From the NCBI GenBank assembly GCA_030762935.1, contig CM060896.1:8694501-8758500 (forward strand): 64,000 nt of DNA, given 5' to 3'. Positions 23,020-34,249 of the stretch are shown here, one piece after another; the first letter of the stretch is position 1, and each line of letters begins with the position of its first letter. The stretch is from Hymenopus coronatus. Its lineage: Eukaryota > Arthropoda > Insecta > Mantodea > Hymenopodidae. The notes beneath the pieces were generated by a model. It searched no databases, was not told the DNA's origin, and worked only from the letters and a program-made list of their open reading frames with translations. Position numbers and translations under genes: made by a program.

Positions 23020-24396
23020 AAATCTGATGCGTTCCATTCACATGACTTTCTCCACATAGCTCTTACAAATTATTGTTAATAAGCTTTTTCTTCTATCTCA
23101 TGCTAATCGAATAAATATTAGCAGAAACGGGTTTATTACTTGCTTCCTTGTAAATATAAGAGAAATAGGTAATACACTAGGCTAATCCGACACTCAAATG
23201 TTTTAAAATGGGGTTGCTTTGGGATTGAAATCAGTTTCTTTGCGTCTCTAAGCGTTGACAAGTTCCATACGAGAAAACCTAAGTATTTTAAAACTGAAAC
23301 CAATAAGAAGAAATATCCGGAAAACGGCCAACTCCACGAAAAAAATGTATATGACATAAATTGTGTATTTTAACGAGATCTACTTTTTTTTTATTTTATT
23401 ATTTTATTTTTTTTAGTAACTTTTTGCCTATCTTTTACAATTTACCAGTTGTGCAAAATTCCGCAAAATGCATCACACTCACATGACAGTCTCTAAATAC
23501 TCTACAACGAACTTCTTTCAACACAATGCTAATCGAGGTAAACATTAGCAGAATGTTCTTATCACTTATAATTGAATAAAAAATAAACACCAGCGGAGCA
23601 GAGGAAAGGATGTTGCTCCTGAAAAAATGCAACCGGTCGAAAAGCCTATCTAGCGCTACCTCCTTACCACCATCACTCGAAACCCTGTGGTTAAACCCTT
23701 ACCAGGGTACAACACCTAGGCTCAGACAAGCAAGCACGCAAGTGATAGTCAAATGTTTTAAGAGCTGTCGTTATGCGATTTTCATTGCAAATCGCTTCTT
23801 TGCTTGCCAGGAGTACAACAAAAGAAAAACGGAACTTCCGTCTGAGAAAAGGGTAAGTACTTCACAACTGAAACTAATAACAAGGAATACCTTGAAAACT
23901 TTAAGCTCCACGAAAAAAATGTATATGACATAAATCTGTGTATTTTAACAAGTCCTACATTTATTGTAAAGTAAGTTTTTGTCTATATCTTACGGTTTAC
24001 TAGTTATACCAAATTAAGCAAAATTCATGCACAAAAAACATGTCTTTAGAAGCTATTGCCAGAAAATTCAAGATATACATTTTATTTCTGATAGATATGG
24101 CTTTAATATGTGGTTGGGGGGGGGGGGATTTTCTTGAAAATATTCGTGTCGCATCCTTGGAAGATCCCAAACTTAAATACCAAGTTTGGTATTTAACCGC
24201 CTTTTCGTTTTTGAGCTATGCTGTCCACAGACAGACAGACACAAACGCGCACACGGACCTGTTTCTGAAAATGCTTTTTTTTTTTATTCAGGGGGCTCTA
24301 AAACATGTATTTCCGGTGAAATCTTGACATGGAATTTGTGGGTGAAATACAATACTTCTCCATCCCTATTGTACATACGGGGCTAGAGAAAGTAAT
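23020..24396 (-). mobile_element. Two Helentron-like copies, one with a foreign insert
   Basis: A 3' fragment (23020-23473) is followed by a longer copy (23474-24396) ending in CTAGAGAAAGTAATAAAAAG. The longer copy is interrupted by a roughly 155-bp non-family segment at about 23585-23740 that matches sequence at 52180-52445. An A/T-rich tract at 23388-23415 sits in the first fragment. Confidence 0.7.
23585..23740 (+). repeat. Insert shared with 52180-52445
   Basis: The segment starts AAAAATAAACACCAGCGGAG and contains AGAGGAAAGGATG and GTGGTTAAACCCTTACCAGG. It matches the reverse complement of 52180-52445 with a small internal deletion. At 52 kb it belongs to a terminal region next to Penelope-like sequence, so this is probably a fragment of the same element family. 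Confidence 0.6.
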
Positions 24397-24399
24397 AAA

Positions 24400-25450
24400 A
24401 AGGTCTTCGGGGGCTATTTCCAGAAAATTCTTGGGATGTTTATATACGGGATTTTAATAAAAAGCGTTAAGAGCATTTTGGAGGGATATTCCATGTAAAG
24501 AGTAGTTAGGGGTGGGGGGATTTTCATCCTTGCGAGATACTGAACTTTTGGTTTATGAGCTATGTTGTCCACAAACGCGCGCGCGGACCTTTTTTATAAA
24601 GACGCTTTTTCTGGATGCAACAGAATACAGTACGAGTAGAGAAAGTAAAACATAGGATGTAATTCTTTCACGTGAGTTTCTCTACCTGTTCTGCAAACAA
24701 ATTGTTCCTTTAGAAGTGTTATTTTCTCTACTTCATGCTAAACACACTACTTGCTCTCTTATAAGTGCAATGGAAGGCTAAAGCGATAGCCAAATGTTTT
24801 AAAGGCTGGTCGCTACGTCGGTTCTCTTAGCATGGCCAGGAGTAAAATAGGAAACATATCAAACGAAAGTCGATATCCCGTTTTATGAAAGTTCAAGTAT
24901 TCTAAAATGGGAACCATTACCAAGGAATATCTCGGAAATCGTTAACTACGGGAAAAAAAAGATAAAACATTGCGTTTTTAGATCTACATTTTCTATGTAG
25001 TAAGCTTTTGTCATTCCCTTACGGTTTACCAGCTAAACAAAAGACATCCAGAATAAAGGGGTCTTCAGAGGCTGTTCCTCCCAAAAAATTCAAGATACAT
25101 CTTACTTGTCATGTAAATATATTTACTGTGCCGCATTTTAATCAAAATCGTTAAGAGCCATTTTGAGAAGAATTTCGAAAAGTGTTTAATGTAAACTAGT
25201 TTGTGGTGGGGGGACTTGCCTGAAAATCGACACGCCCTCTTGGAAGATACTGAACCTAAATACAAAGTTTGGTATTTAACCGAATTATCGGTTTTGTTAT
25301 TCCAGACACTTTTTTTTTTCTTCTAAAAATACTTTCTTTTGGTTTCAGGGATCCTCAAAACATGTATTTCTGATGAAAGCTCGCTATCGAATTTTTGGAA
25401 TATCTTTAATATGTATTATACACATAGTACATACGTGGTAGAGAAAGTAA
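24400..25450 (-). mobile_element. Two tandem Helentron-like copies
   Basis: A short 5' fragment (24400-24648, ending GTAGAGAAAGTAAAA) is followed by a nearly complete but diverged copy (24650-25450, ending GTAGAGAAAGTAAAAA). Same orientation, head to tail. Confidence 0.7.
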
Positions 25451-25615
25451 AAATTATTTTTTGAAAAAGATTAGTGTCTGTATGTGTGAACAGCATAACT
25501 AAAAGACGGACACTTAAATTTTCCAAACAAGCGCCAACAAAATTTTCAACAAATATCCTCCGTCCCAAGCTACCTTTTGCATCAAGATTTTTTTAAAAAA
25601 CAATTGTAGTTTTTA

Positions 25616-25885
25616 AAAATCTGATGTGTTCTATTCACATGACTTTTTCTACATCTCTGCAACAAATTATTCTATTTACTTCATATAATCGAGAAAAATT
25701 AGCAGAAATAGTCTTATTACTTGCTTCATTGTTAGTAGAAGCGAAATAAGAGAGTGCCATAGGTTAAATAATTAGTTAAACGCTGATTGCTATGTATGTC
25801 ACTGGACAGGAGCTGACAAGTTCCTGTAGGAGAAGAGTCAAGTTTTTTTTAAAGCTGAAACCGAAAACAAGGAATGTCTCATGAA
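25616..25885 (-). mobile_element. Helentron-like 3' fragment
   Basis: A roughly 270-bp 3' end beginning AAATCTGATGTGTTCTATTC; it is cut off in the GGAATGTCTC block. A plus-orientation scrap lies just left (25453-25610). Confidence 0.7.
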
Positions 25886-26156
25886 AGATGTGATGTCATC
25901 ATTTTGGGGTGGAGCAATATGCCGTGAAATTCTCTTCGTTAAGAAGGAATTTGGTGTAATCGGAATAACCGGCAAATGTTAAAGTGACACACGAAAGCAA
26001 ACTACATAAAAATGTATCTCTCTTTAAAACTCAAGTTTATTTTACATAACCTTTCGTGACATAAGCAATTTCCTTGTTAATGGATCCAATCACTCAATAC
26101 TTTGCATTCTTTCAAAATGCTTAGGATGTTTGACTCTCACGGAAAGAGTGTGGCTT

Positions 26157-26982
26157 CCTTTTTACTTTCTCTACACGTACTGTGTACATAGTTTATACTC
26201 CACCCAAAAATTCGATACCGAGATTTCGCCGGATATATTTGTTTTAGGGTCCCCTGTATAAAATAAAAAGTATTTGGAGAAAAAGGTCCGCGCGCGCGCG
26301 TGTGTGTGTATCCGTGAACACGATAGCTCAAAAATGAAAAGTCGGTAAAATACCAAACTTGGTATTTAAGTTTAGCATCTTCCTGGGACGTGACACGAAG
26401 ATTTTGAGAAAAATCCTTTCAACCCAAACTACCCTTTACATGCAACTTTTTTTTCGAAAAGTTTGATTTTCTAAAAAATGGCTCTAACGATTTTGATTAA
26501 AATGTCGTATATTAAAGATATTTACCTGACAAATAAAATGTATATTTTGAATTTTCTGGGTATAGCCTCTGAAGACTACTTTAAAGTGGGTCAATTTTAC
26601 ATAGCTGCTAAACTGTAAGAGATGGACAAAAACTTACCACACAACAAATGTAGAGCACTTTAAAATGCACAATGTTAATATACATTTTTTTTTCGTGGAG
26701 TTGATTGTTTTTGAAATATCCCTTGTTTTTGGTTTCGGCTATAAAAAAACTTATACTTTTCTCATACAGGACTTTGTGAACTCGTATCCATACAAACAAA
26801 GGAACTTCAGTCACACATCAACCAGCTTTTGACTATCATTTTAACCTATGGTACTCCCTTATTTCGCTTTTACTAACAAGGAAATAAGACTATTTCTGCA
26901 AACTTTTTCTCGATTAGATGAAGTAATTACAATAATTTGTTGCAGTGATGTAGAGAAAGTCACGTGAATGGAACACATCAGA
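26157..26982 (+). mobile_element. Helentron-like repeat, complete, tandem unit 1
   Basis: From TTTTTACTTTCTCTACACG to ACACATCAGA. The core carries a CGCGCG(TG)n run at 26288-26308. It is followed without a gap by the next unit. Confidence 0.82.
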
Positions 26983-27808
26983 TTTTTTACTTTCTCAACA
27001 CGTAGTGAATAGAGAATGTATTGTACTATACAGCGCCCAAAAATTCCATACCGAGATTTCACTGGAAATGTTAGTTTTAGGATTCCCTGTATAATATATA
27101 TATATATATATTTTTTAGAAAAAGGTGTGATAAAAGATAACTCAAAAAGTCAGCAAAATATCAAACTTGGTATACAAGTATAGTATCTTCCAAGGATGCG
27201 ACACCAAGATTTTCAAGAAAATCTCCCCACACCCAACTAACCTTTACATGGACAATTTTTAAAAAAAATTGTTTTTCTTAAAAATGGCTCTAACGATTTT
27301 GATTAAAATACCGCGTTTTAAAGCCATTTCTATTACAAATAAAATGTATTTCTTGAATTTTCTGGGAATAGCCTCTCAAGACTTTATTCTGAATGAATTT
27401 TACGGAGTTTTGCATAACTGCTAAACCGTAGAAGATGGAGAAATACTTACCACACAGAAAATGTAGAGCATGTTAAAACAAAATTTAGGTTATAAACATT
27501 TTTTTCGTGGAGTTGATCGTTTTTGAGATATTCCTTGTTTTTAGTTTCAGCTTTGAAAAACTTATACTTCTCTCATACAGGAATCTGTCAACTGTCCATA
27601 CAAACAAAGGAACTTCAGTCACATAGCAACCAGCTTTTGACTATCACTTTAATCTATGCTACTCCCTTATTTAGCTTCTACTTACAAGCAAGCAAGTAAT
27701 AAGACTATTTCTGTTAATTTTTTCTCGACTAGCATGAAAATAGAAGCATAAGCGTTTTAAAAATAATTTGTTGCAGAGATGTAGAGAAAGCCATGTGAAT
27801 GGAACAGA
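26983..27808 (+). mobile_element. Helentron-like repeat, complete, tandem unit 2
   Basis: Begins TTTTTTACTTTCTCAACACG at the end of unit 1 and ends GGAACAGA, with the terminal hairpin shortened by a deletion. It is closely related to unit 3 (both have TTTCTCAACACGTAGTG). Confidence 0.82.
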
Positions 27809-27936
27809 TTTTTTACTTTCTCAACACGTAGTGTATATAGAGAAGGTATTGTACTGTATAGCACCAACAAATTCCATACAGAGATTTCACTGGAAATATA
27901 TGTTTAGGATTCCCTACAAAAAGTACTTTTAGAGAA

Positions 27937-27976
<40 letters not shown>

Positions 27977-28307
27977 ACACGATAACTCAACAAGTCAGTA
28001 AAATACCAAACTTTATACATAAGTTTAGTATCTTCCAAGGACGGGACATGAAGGTTTTGAGAAAAATCCCCCCGCCCCAAACTATCTTTTACATGGAAAA
28101 ACTTAAGACATTTTTGATTTTCTCAAAAATGGACCTAACAATTTTGATTAAAATACCGTATATTATTAAAAATATTTACGACAAATAAACTGCATATCTT
28201 GAATTTTTTGGAAATGCCTCAGAAGACCTCTTTGTTCCGGACGGATTTTGCATAACTAGTAGGTAAACCGTAAGAGATAGCCAAAAACTTACTACGCAAA
28301 ATATGTA
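27809..28307 (+). mobile_element. Helentron-like repeat, tandem unit 3, cut by mariner
   Basis: Third unit of the head-to-tail array. It carries a (GT)n core at 27940-27975 and stops abruptly at the mariner-like sequence near 28308, so the 3' end is missing. Confidence 0.8.
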
Positions 28308-28805
28308 CCGTCGACTTTGAGACATTTACTGAGAGATCTGGAAAGTTCTCGGCCCGATAGTGAAAAACGACAATTCATGCTTTCAGAGTAGTTTTATTTT
28401 TCAACATAATCTCCTCTAATATCAATACATTTTGTCCGGCGGTGTTCCAATGTCATTATCCCCTCTCTGTAGTGTTCCTCTGGAAGTGCTGCAAAGTATC
28501 CATTTACAGCCGCAATTGCTTCTTCATTGGACGAAAAGCGCCTATCAGCGAGGAATTTCTTCAGTTTTGGAAACAGTCCGAGGGAGCAAATCTGGGGAAT
28601 AGGGTGAATGTTTCAGCACTTCATAGTGCAGATCTCTCAATTTCCCCATTGCCAAAACATTTTTGGGGGCAGGTGCATTGTCCTGAAGGAAAATATTTTT
28701 TTTTCCTTTTAGCAATTTCACGCACTTTTGTACGCCGATCTTCCAAATCGTCATGCACTTTTACCGCGATCTCTGGGCGAGTCCGATAACTTTTCAGACC
28801 AGCCT
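28308..28805 (-). pseudogene. Internally deleted mariner-like transposon
   Basis: The minus strand encodes a catalytic-domain stretch of a mariner transposase: FLQDNAPA, then HYEVLKHSPYSPDL, a form of the mariner D(34)D region. Upstream in another frame is a sub-N-terminal segment (DRRTKVREIA, near 28745) that normally lies about 100 residues earlier, so an internal deletion joined them. The C-terminal part (about 28640-28400) is frameshifted, and the 3' UTR runs to about 28308. The copy cannot encode a working enzyme. Confidence 0.8.
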
Positions 28806-28920
28806 CGTATATAATTTCGTGTAATAATTAATATTTATATAAACAGATGTATTTCTTAGTATTTCCTTAAATTAAATTATTTTTGAACTTGTACTTAGGA
28901 GATATTTGACAATATTCAGG

Positions 28921-28950
28921 GTGTCAAAGTCCTTTGGGGGACTTTGACAC
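28921..28950. repeat. Perfect 12-bp hairpin
   Basis: GTGTCAAAGTCC (28921-28932) and GGACTTTGACAC (28939-28950) form a perfect inverted repeat around a 6-base loop. It lies at the edge of the decayed pogo-type transposon and may be part of its end; CCTGTCAAAGTAGC at 28976 repeats part of it. Confidence 0.85.
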
Positions 28951-30000
28951 ATTTATGTTTTTTTATCTTTAGTCTCCTGTCAAAGTAGCTAAATATGTTG
29001 ACATCTTTTTAATCAAGTTAGAAATCCAGTCTACATTCTCTGAATACCAACTTTATCTCGCAGATACCACAATTTGAATCATCTCCTTTCAGTCTGCTTT
29101 GAGTTCTCCTTTGACTTTTCCTCAAAGGCATCACTGGTCTAGTATTCTTAGAAATATTTCTTTCATTTGCCTTTCCTGCTATCGAGTTTCCAGATGGTCG
29201 TTAGTGTCTTGCAACATCCAGAGGTTGCACGAGATGGGTGGCATTTGGAGCAAATAAATGTTTTTATTATCATAATCGGGGTGAAAATGGCTTGCAACAT
29301 TGTCATCAGTGTCGTTTTATTTATGTGTAGCACCAGAAGTTCCATGAACTAAATTTCAAATAGGTGCATAGCAAACCATCCACCAACCGCATTCTTGCAC
29401 ACTGTGCTCGTTGGGCTCCCATTGTTCTAATTTTCATGCCTTGTAGACAACCATAGGAGGCACATCACCAGCAGCATTTCCGGATATCATCAGATTGATT
29501 GCTTGCAATGGCTTTGGACCCTTTCAACCTTTAGAGATAAGGACTTTCTTGGATCCAGGGTCATCACTAACATTTGTCTCATCATAGTTATACAGATTTT
29601 GTAGAGAACAGTTGCTCAGTACACCTTTGACGTTATCAAAACTTTTACGGACATCTTATGGACTTACCTTGGCTCTGGATGTGGTAATATTTGAAGCTGT
29701 AGGAACTGACATGTTCCTTTTGTTGAAGTTTTCCACAAAATCTGGTCCAGGATATTTAATTACGAAAAACTGTAACATCTTTTCTATCAAGATATTTTTC
29801 ACCACAGAAAGAACATCCGTCTTTTATCAGTGGAAACCCCCAATTAGCGACTGATGCCAGAGTGCTGGTAAGTGTTTTGTGTTCCTCGTCGCTTAGAACT
29901 CGCTGTCCACCTGGGCCATTTACATGCCTCCCAAGCACCTTGTTTAGGAGCATACTAGTGGAATTTTGCAAGTTTTAGAAGCCTGCTTATTTGACATTCT
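28951..30000 (-). pseudogene. Decayed pogo/Tigger-type DDE transposase
   Basis: The minus strand holds dispersed pieces of a pogo-type transposase. The N-terminal helix-turn-helix part is at 29971-29756 (LGRHVNGPGGQRVLSDEE and WGFPL). The DDE domain contains NYDETNVSDDPGSKK near 29600-29555 and GNAAGDVPP near 29480-29450. Frames change several times and stops are frequent. The family cuts and pastes DNA at TA sites; this copy is long dead. Element ends were not found apart from the hairpin at 28921-28950. Confidence 0.7.
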
Positions 30001-30149
30001 ACTTGTTACGGTATTCAACGCTTTTTAAAGGTTATCCCCACTGCAATTGTGGTAGGACCTTGACCCAAGTTTACTTTGATACTTTCTTGGCATTTTTCAC
30101 CTTCTCTCGAGCCGAAATCACCCAGAACGACGAAACATTTTCAACAATA

Positions 30150-30527
30150 CATTAGAAAAGAAGTTATAATTGACGGTAGATCTTGTTGAAACACACAATT
30201 TACATCCTAGACATTTTTTCGTGCAGGTGACCATTTTTGAGATATTCCTTGTTATTGGTTTCAGTTTTAAAATACTTAAACTCTTCACATACGGAAGTTG
30301 TCAACTCCTGGCAATGCGTAGAAACGGATTTCCACCACACGGCAACCAGCTTTTAAAATATTTAACTATCAGTTTAGCCTAGTGTATTTCCTTCTACTTA
30401 CAAGAAAGCACTTCTGCTAATATTTATCACGATTGACATGCAGCAGACAGAAGTATAAGTTTTTTAACAACAATTTGTTACAGAGATGTAGAGAAAATCA
30501 TGTGAATGGAGCACATAGGATTTTTTA
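30150..30527 (+). mobile_element. Helentron-like 3' fragment
   Basis: A 5'-truncated copy ending GTAGAGAAAATCATGTGAATGG and then the terminal hairpin. It directly precedes the element carrying the 30.9/34.1-kb inverted repeats. Confidence 0.7.
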
Positions 30528-31435
30528 AAACCTTACTGGTCATTTCGGTCTGAATGAGACCAGTTAAATGATCTCGGCGTCCATGAAGCGTAAGTTACTC
30601 GCTACTCGGGTTCTTCCATGTTAAATAAAAATTTTACCTCACGATCTCAGATTTTGATGTAATTTTATACCCTCAAAGTTAAAACTAAGAAAAATACCAA
30701 ATTTCAAAATTTTATCTTAAACTGTTTCCAAAATACAACTGCGTAAATATTCCAAAAATAGCTCAAAATTGCATGACGGCCAACTTTTTAACGATCACAG
30801 ATGCTCTACTAATTGAGCTAGAACCAAGAGAGAGATGTCATTTTGTAGCATTTTAAAATCGCTTTAATATGATACACGACACACTATAGGTTGTAATGAT
30901 TTTTTTACAAATTCAAAAATAAGAATTTGAATCCAAATTTTGAAAAAAAAAAACTTATTCTGAAAAATTTCAAAAAATTTTAGGAAATGTGCTATTATTA
31001 AATCATGTACGAAGTTTGATGGTGGGACTATGATGGGTTTAACTGGATTTTACAAAATCTATACTGGAACCAAGTTTAAGGTTGTAAATAGGATTTAAAG
31101 AATTTAAAATTGATATTATTACTCACATACATTTATGAAACATGATTTACCGAAATCATTTATTTAATGTTTAATATTGTGCATGTTTTTTGCAAGTTGG
31201 AACAGGCTCACTTCCTCCTTTCCAGCTACTGTTCAGTCTACAGTCGAAGTCAGTGATGTCTTGTGTTAATACAAGTACATTTTCTAGATTCATATTATTT
31301 TTTATAGTTGAGGATATGCTTATTTCAAGTCTTTTTTTTTGTGATACAATTAAATACTTTTTTAAATATTAGTAAGACCGAAGATGTCAAACCAATGCAA
31401 ATTTGTGAATGTGCAGTGTTATAATCCTCTTAAAA

Positions 31436-32248
31436 AAGTATGTGTTCCATTCACATGACTTTCTCTACATCTCTGCAACAAATATTACTAAAAAGCTTAT
31501 GCTTCTATTTACTACATGCTAATCAAGAAAAAATTAGCAGAAATAGTCTTATTACTTGCTTCCTTGTAAGCAGAAGTGAAATAAGGGAATACCATAGGTT
31601 AAAGCGATAGTCACAAATTGGTTGCTATGTGACTGAAGTTCCCTTGTTTGTATGGACAGGAGTTGACAAATTCCTGTACGAGAAAAGTATGTTTTTCAAA
31701 GCTGAAAGCAATAACAAGGAATATCTCAAAAACTATCAATTACACGAAAAAAATATATATAACAAATTGTGTGTTTTAACGTAAGTTTTTGTCCATCTCT
31801 TACAGTTTAGCAGTTATGCCAAATTCCGTAAAATTCATCCAGAATAAAGTACTCTTCACAGGCTATTCCCAGAAAATTCAAAATGTAAATTTTATTTATG
31901 TATATATCTTTAATCTACGATATTTTAATAAAAACCGTTAGAGGCATTTTTACGAAAATCAAAAATTTCGAAAGAAGTCCCATGTAAAGGGTAGTTGGAG
32001 GTGGGGGTATTTCCTTGGAAGAAACCAAACTTAAATACCAAGTTTGGTATTCAACGGTATTTTCGTTTTTGAGCTATCCTGTCCACAGAGACACACAAAC
32101 ACTCAGACCTTTTTGTAAAATTGCTTTTTTTGGATTCAGGGGGCCTCAAAACGTGTATTTTCAGTGAAATCTCGGTATCGAATTTTTGGGTGGAATGCAA
32201 TACTTTCTCTATACACTATGTACATAATACGTGTAGAGAAAGTAAAAA
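31436..32248 (-). mobile_element. Helentron-like repeat nested in larger transposon
   Basis: Complete minus-orientation copy from TATGTGTTCCATTCACATG to GTGTAGAGAAAGTAAAAA, inserted between the left inverted repeat and the coding remnant of the surrounding element. It therefore postdates that element. Confidence 0.8.
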
Positions 32249-32279
32249 CTAGTCATAATGTCAGAGATAAAAAGAAAAT

Positions 32280-33144
32280 AAAAAATATCAGACTGGATTT
32301 GCAAATTGTATCCTGAAATTTTAAATAATGCAAGGACTTGCGATAGCTGTAGGAAAGTAATATCAGCTTTAAATCATGGAAATGCTTCTTCCATTACATG
32401 TCAAAATGAAGAAAAAGCACCAGACTCGGGTTAAGATCCCAGTTTCCATGCCTGGGTCAGAGATTAAACACATCTCTACAACAGCTACGTGAGTCACCTA
32501 TTGATTATAAAAAGATCAAATCAACAAATTATGCTGCCAAGAAAGTCAAAAATATAAACTTAGCAAAGAAAATAATTGTACAAGATTCAGATTCAGGATA
32601 TGACCAGAAAGATTTAATTGATTGTGTTCTTCAAAATCTTAAAACACAATTTTCCAAATCTGAAAGTAGGAACAAAAAGTTGAGGATTTTAACTTGCACT
32701 CCATTAACTTGGGGCATCAGAAAAATCAGGTGTGAGTTTAATGCACCTGATTATATGATCTGCCAGTCAAGAAGGTTACTTGACGAAAAGGGAATTTTGA
32801 AAAGTCCCAATCCAAAACCGGGTAAAAGTTTACCAAAAGAAGTTGTTCAAAGAGACCAGGACTTTTGTGAAAATGATGCGGTTAGCAGAGCCATGCCTGG
32901 AATGAAGGAATTTGTTGCTGTTGACAAAAGTGAAAATAAAAACCAAAACATCAAAAAGCCTAATATTATGCAAGAGGCTTATGCTCTATTTAAGGATACT
33001 TTTTTGTTGAGGCAAATAGGTTTTTCTAAATTTGCAGAGCACTACGTTTTGGCAGGTTCAACTGGAACCCACGCAGTGTATGTTTGTACAAAACTCAAAA
33101 TACAGAAATACCTCGATACAGCTAAAATTCTACCATGGCCATAG
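32280..33144 (+). pseudogene. Decayed insect transposon-associated protein, copy 1
   Basis: A plus-strand coding remnant. The uninterrupted part (32680-33144, 154 codons) contains KGILKSPNPKPGKSLPKEVV, SRAMPGMKEFVAV and AYALFKDTFLLRQIGFSKFA, ending HYVLAGSTGTHAVYVCT. Upstream frameshifted pieces continue the same protein (RTCDSCRKVISAL near 32337 and NLKTQFSKSESRN near 32633). I recognise the pattern (a PNPKPGKSLP-like start, a conserved SR-MPGxKxxVxV box, then GxSKFAELRP and CVC) from repetitive uncharacterised insect proteins thought to be transposon-borne. The enzymatic role is unknown to me. A second copy lies at 40190-40765. Confidence 0.6.
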
Positions 33145-34079
33145 TTTTTTATCTAAAGCAATGAAATTTTACACAGTTAATTCTCTTGATATTTTCTATG
33201 ACTGTCCTATTTTGTAAGTAAATTTTGTCAACAAATAAAGAAATTACACTACATTGGAATTTTCAAAACATCAAAAAACTTATGTACCTTTTTCTTAGAA
33301 TCCCTTTGGTGAAGTTGCTTGAAAACAAATATACATAAACTATTAGAACTATGCTGTATTATGGCGCAGAAGTTTTTTCTCTATCTCCCTTCAAAGGCCT
33401 TTAAAGTATTTTTCAAGGTATGTGAGTTTTTTTTATTTCAAATTATTATGCATTTCCATAGCACAATACCTATAGAAACTAAATCAAAAGAAAACTAGCT
33501 GTGACAAAATATTCATTGTGGACTAAAATATGTGTGTACAAAATTTCATTGCAATATCTCAAATAGTTTCCAAGAAAAAGGTATGTCAGTGTGATAAATT
33601 ATAAAACTGAGAAAACGAGAAAAGAAAATTTTGTTTGATTGTTTTATTTAGGGAGTGATCTACATACTTAAATACTGCCTAAAACCCACCATAACTGTAG
33701 TCAGCTTCTTCTTCCTGGTCAGAAACTAAAGAAACATACCTTCTAAATATTTATTACTATGTTTGTGTGTAAGAAATATAGAGAAAGGGGACCAAAGCTG
33801 ATAATCAAGCAAGCAAATAAAGTGGATGTGGCATGACAAGTTCTAACTTTATAATTTATTTGGACCACAAAGAAATTGAATTAGTTTATGAAACTTTGGG
33901 AACATAAAGCTGAATGAATTAGCAATTAATTAGGAAATAAAGAAAAAAATTGAAAAAATTCGCCATTTTTAGCCTAATGATAGACAATCTATAAAGTGAA
34001 TAATCATTAACTTTGTCCAGGCATGTAGTTTTTTTCCCCAATATAAAAATTTGTTACAACCACCTATATTTTATAACTA
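33145..34079. other. Non-coding 3' part of the inverted-repeat transposon
   Basis: AT-rich sequence between the coding remnant and the right inverted repeat. A possible polyadenylation signal (AATAAAG at 33234) follows the coding remnant. Nothing else is recognised. Confidence 0.4.
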
Positions 34080-34249
34080 ATTTTATAATGGACCCATCAT
34101 AGTCCCACCATCAAACTTGGTATATGATTTAATGATAGCATAACTTATTTTCTGTTTTTTTTTTTAATTTTTCAGAATGCGTTTTTTTTTATATTTTTTT
34201 TTTAAAAATTTGGATTAAAATTTTTATTTTTGAATTATTGAAGTTATTC

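Larger units (their letters stand above)
30528..34249. mobile_element. DNA transposon with long inverted repeats around a decayed ORF
   Basis: About 150 bp at 30905-31055 reappears inverted at 34080-34240; both arms contain TTTGATGGTGGGACTATGAT and a run of AATTC/TTTGAAA-rich sequence. Between the arms lies the decayed transposon protein at 32280-33144 and, nested, a complete Helentron-like copy (31436-32248). The outer ends are uncertain because Helentron-like copies abut both sides. An antisense A-box-like TAGCTCAATTAGTAGAGC sits near 30808-30825 and may be a tRNA scrap. Confidence 0.6.

Noticed and set aside
10376..28190. CRISPR-like array impression from regularly spaced repeats
   Set aside because: The units are 0.8-kb transposon copies with diverged interiors in a eukaryotic genome; no short repeats with unique spacers.
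29163..29352. Two overlapping 60-codon ORFs on opposite strands
   Set aside because: They lie inside the decayed pogo-type transposase; shadows of its frames.
30808..30825. Antisense tRNA A-box-like sequence TAGCTCAATTAGTAGAGC
   Set aside because: No B box or acceptor stem could be found; listed only as a scrap.
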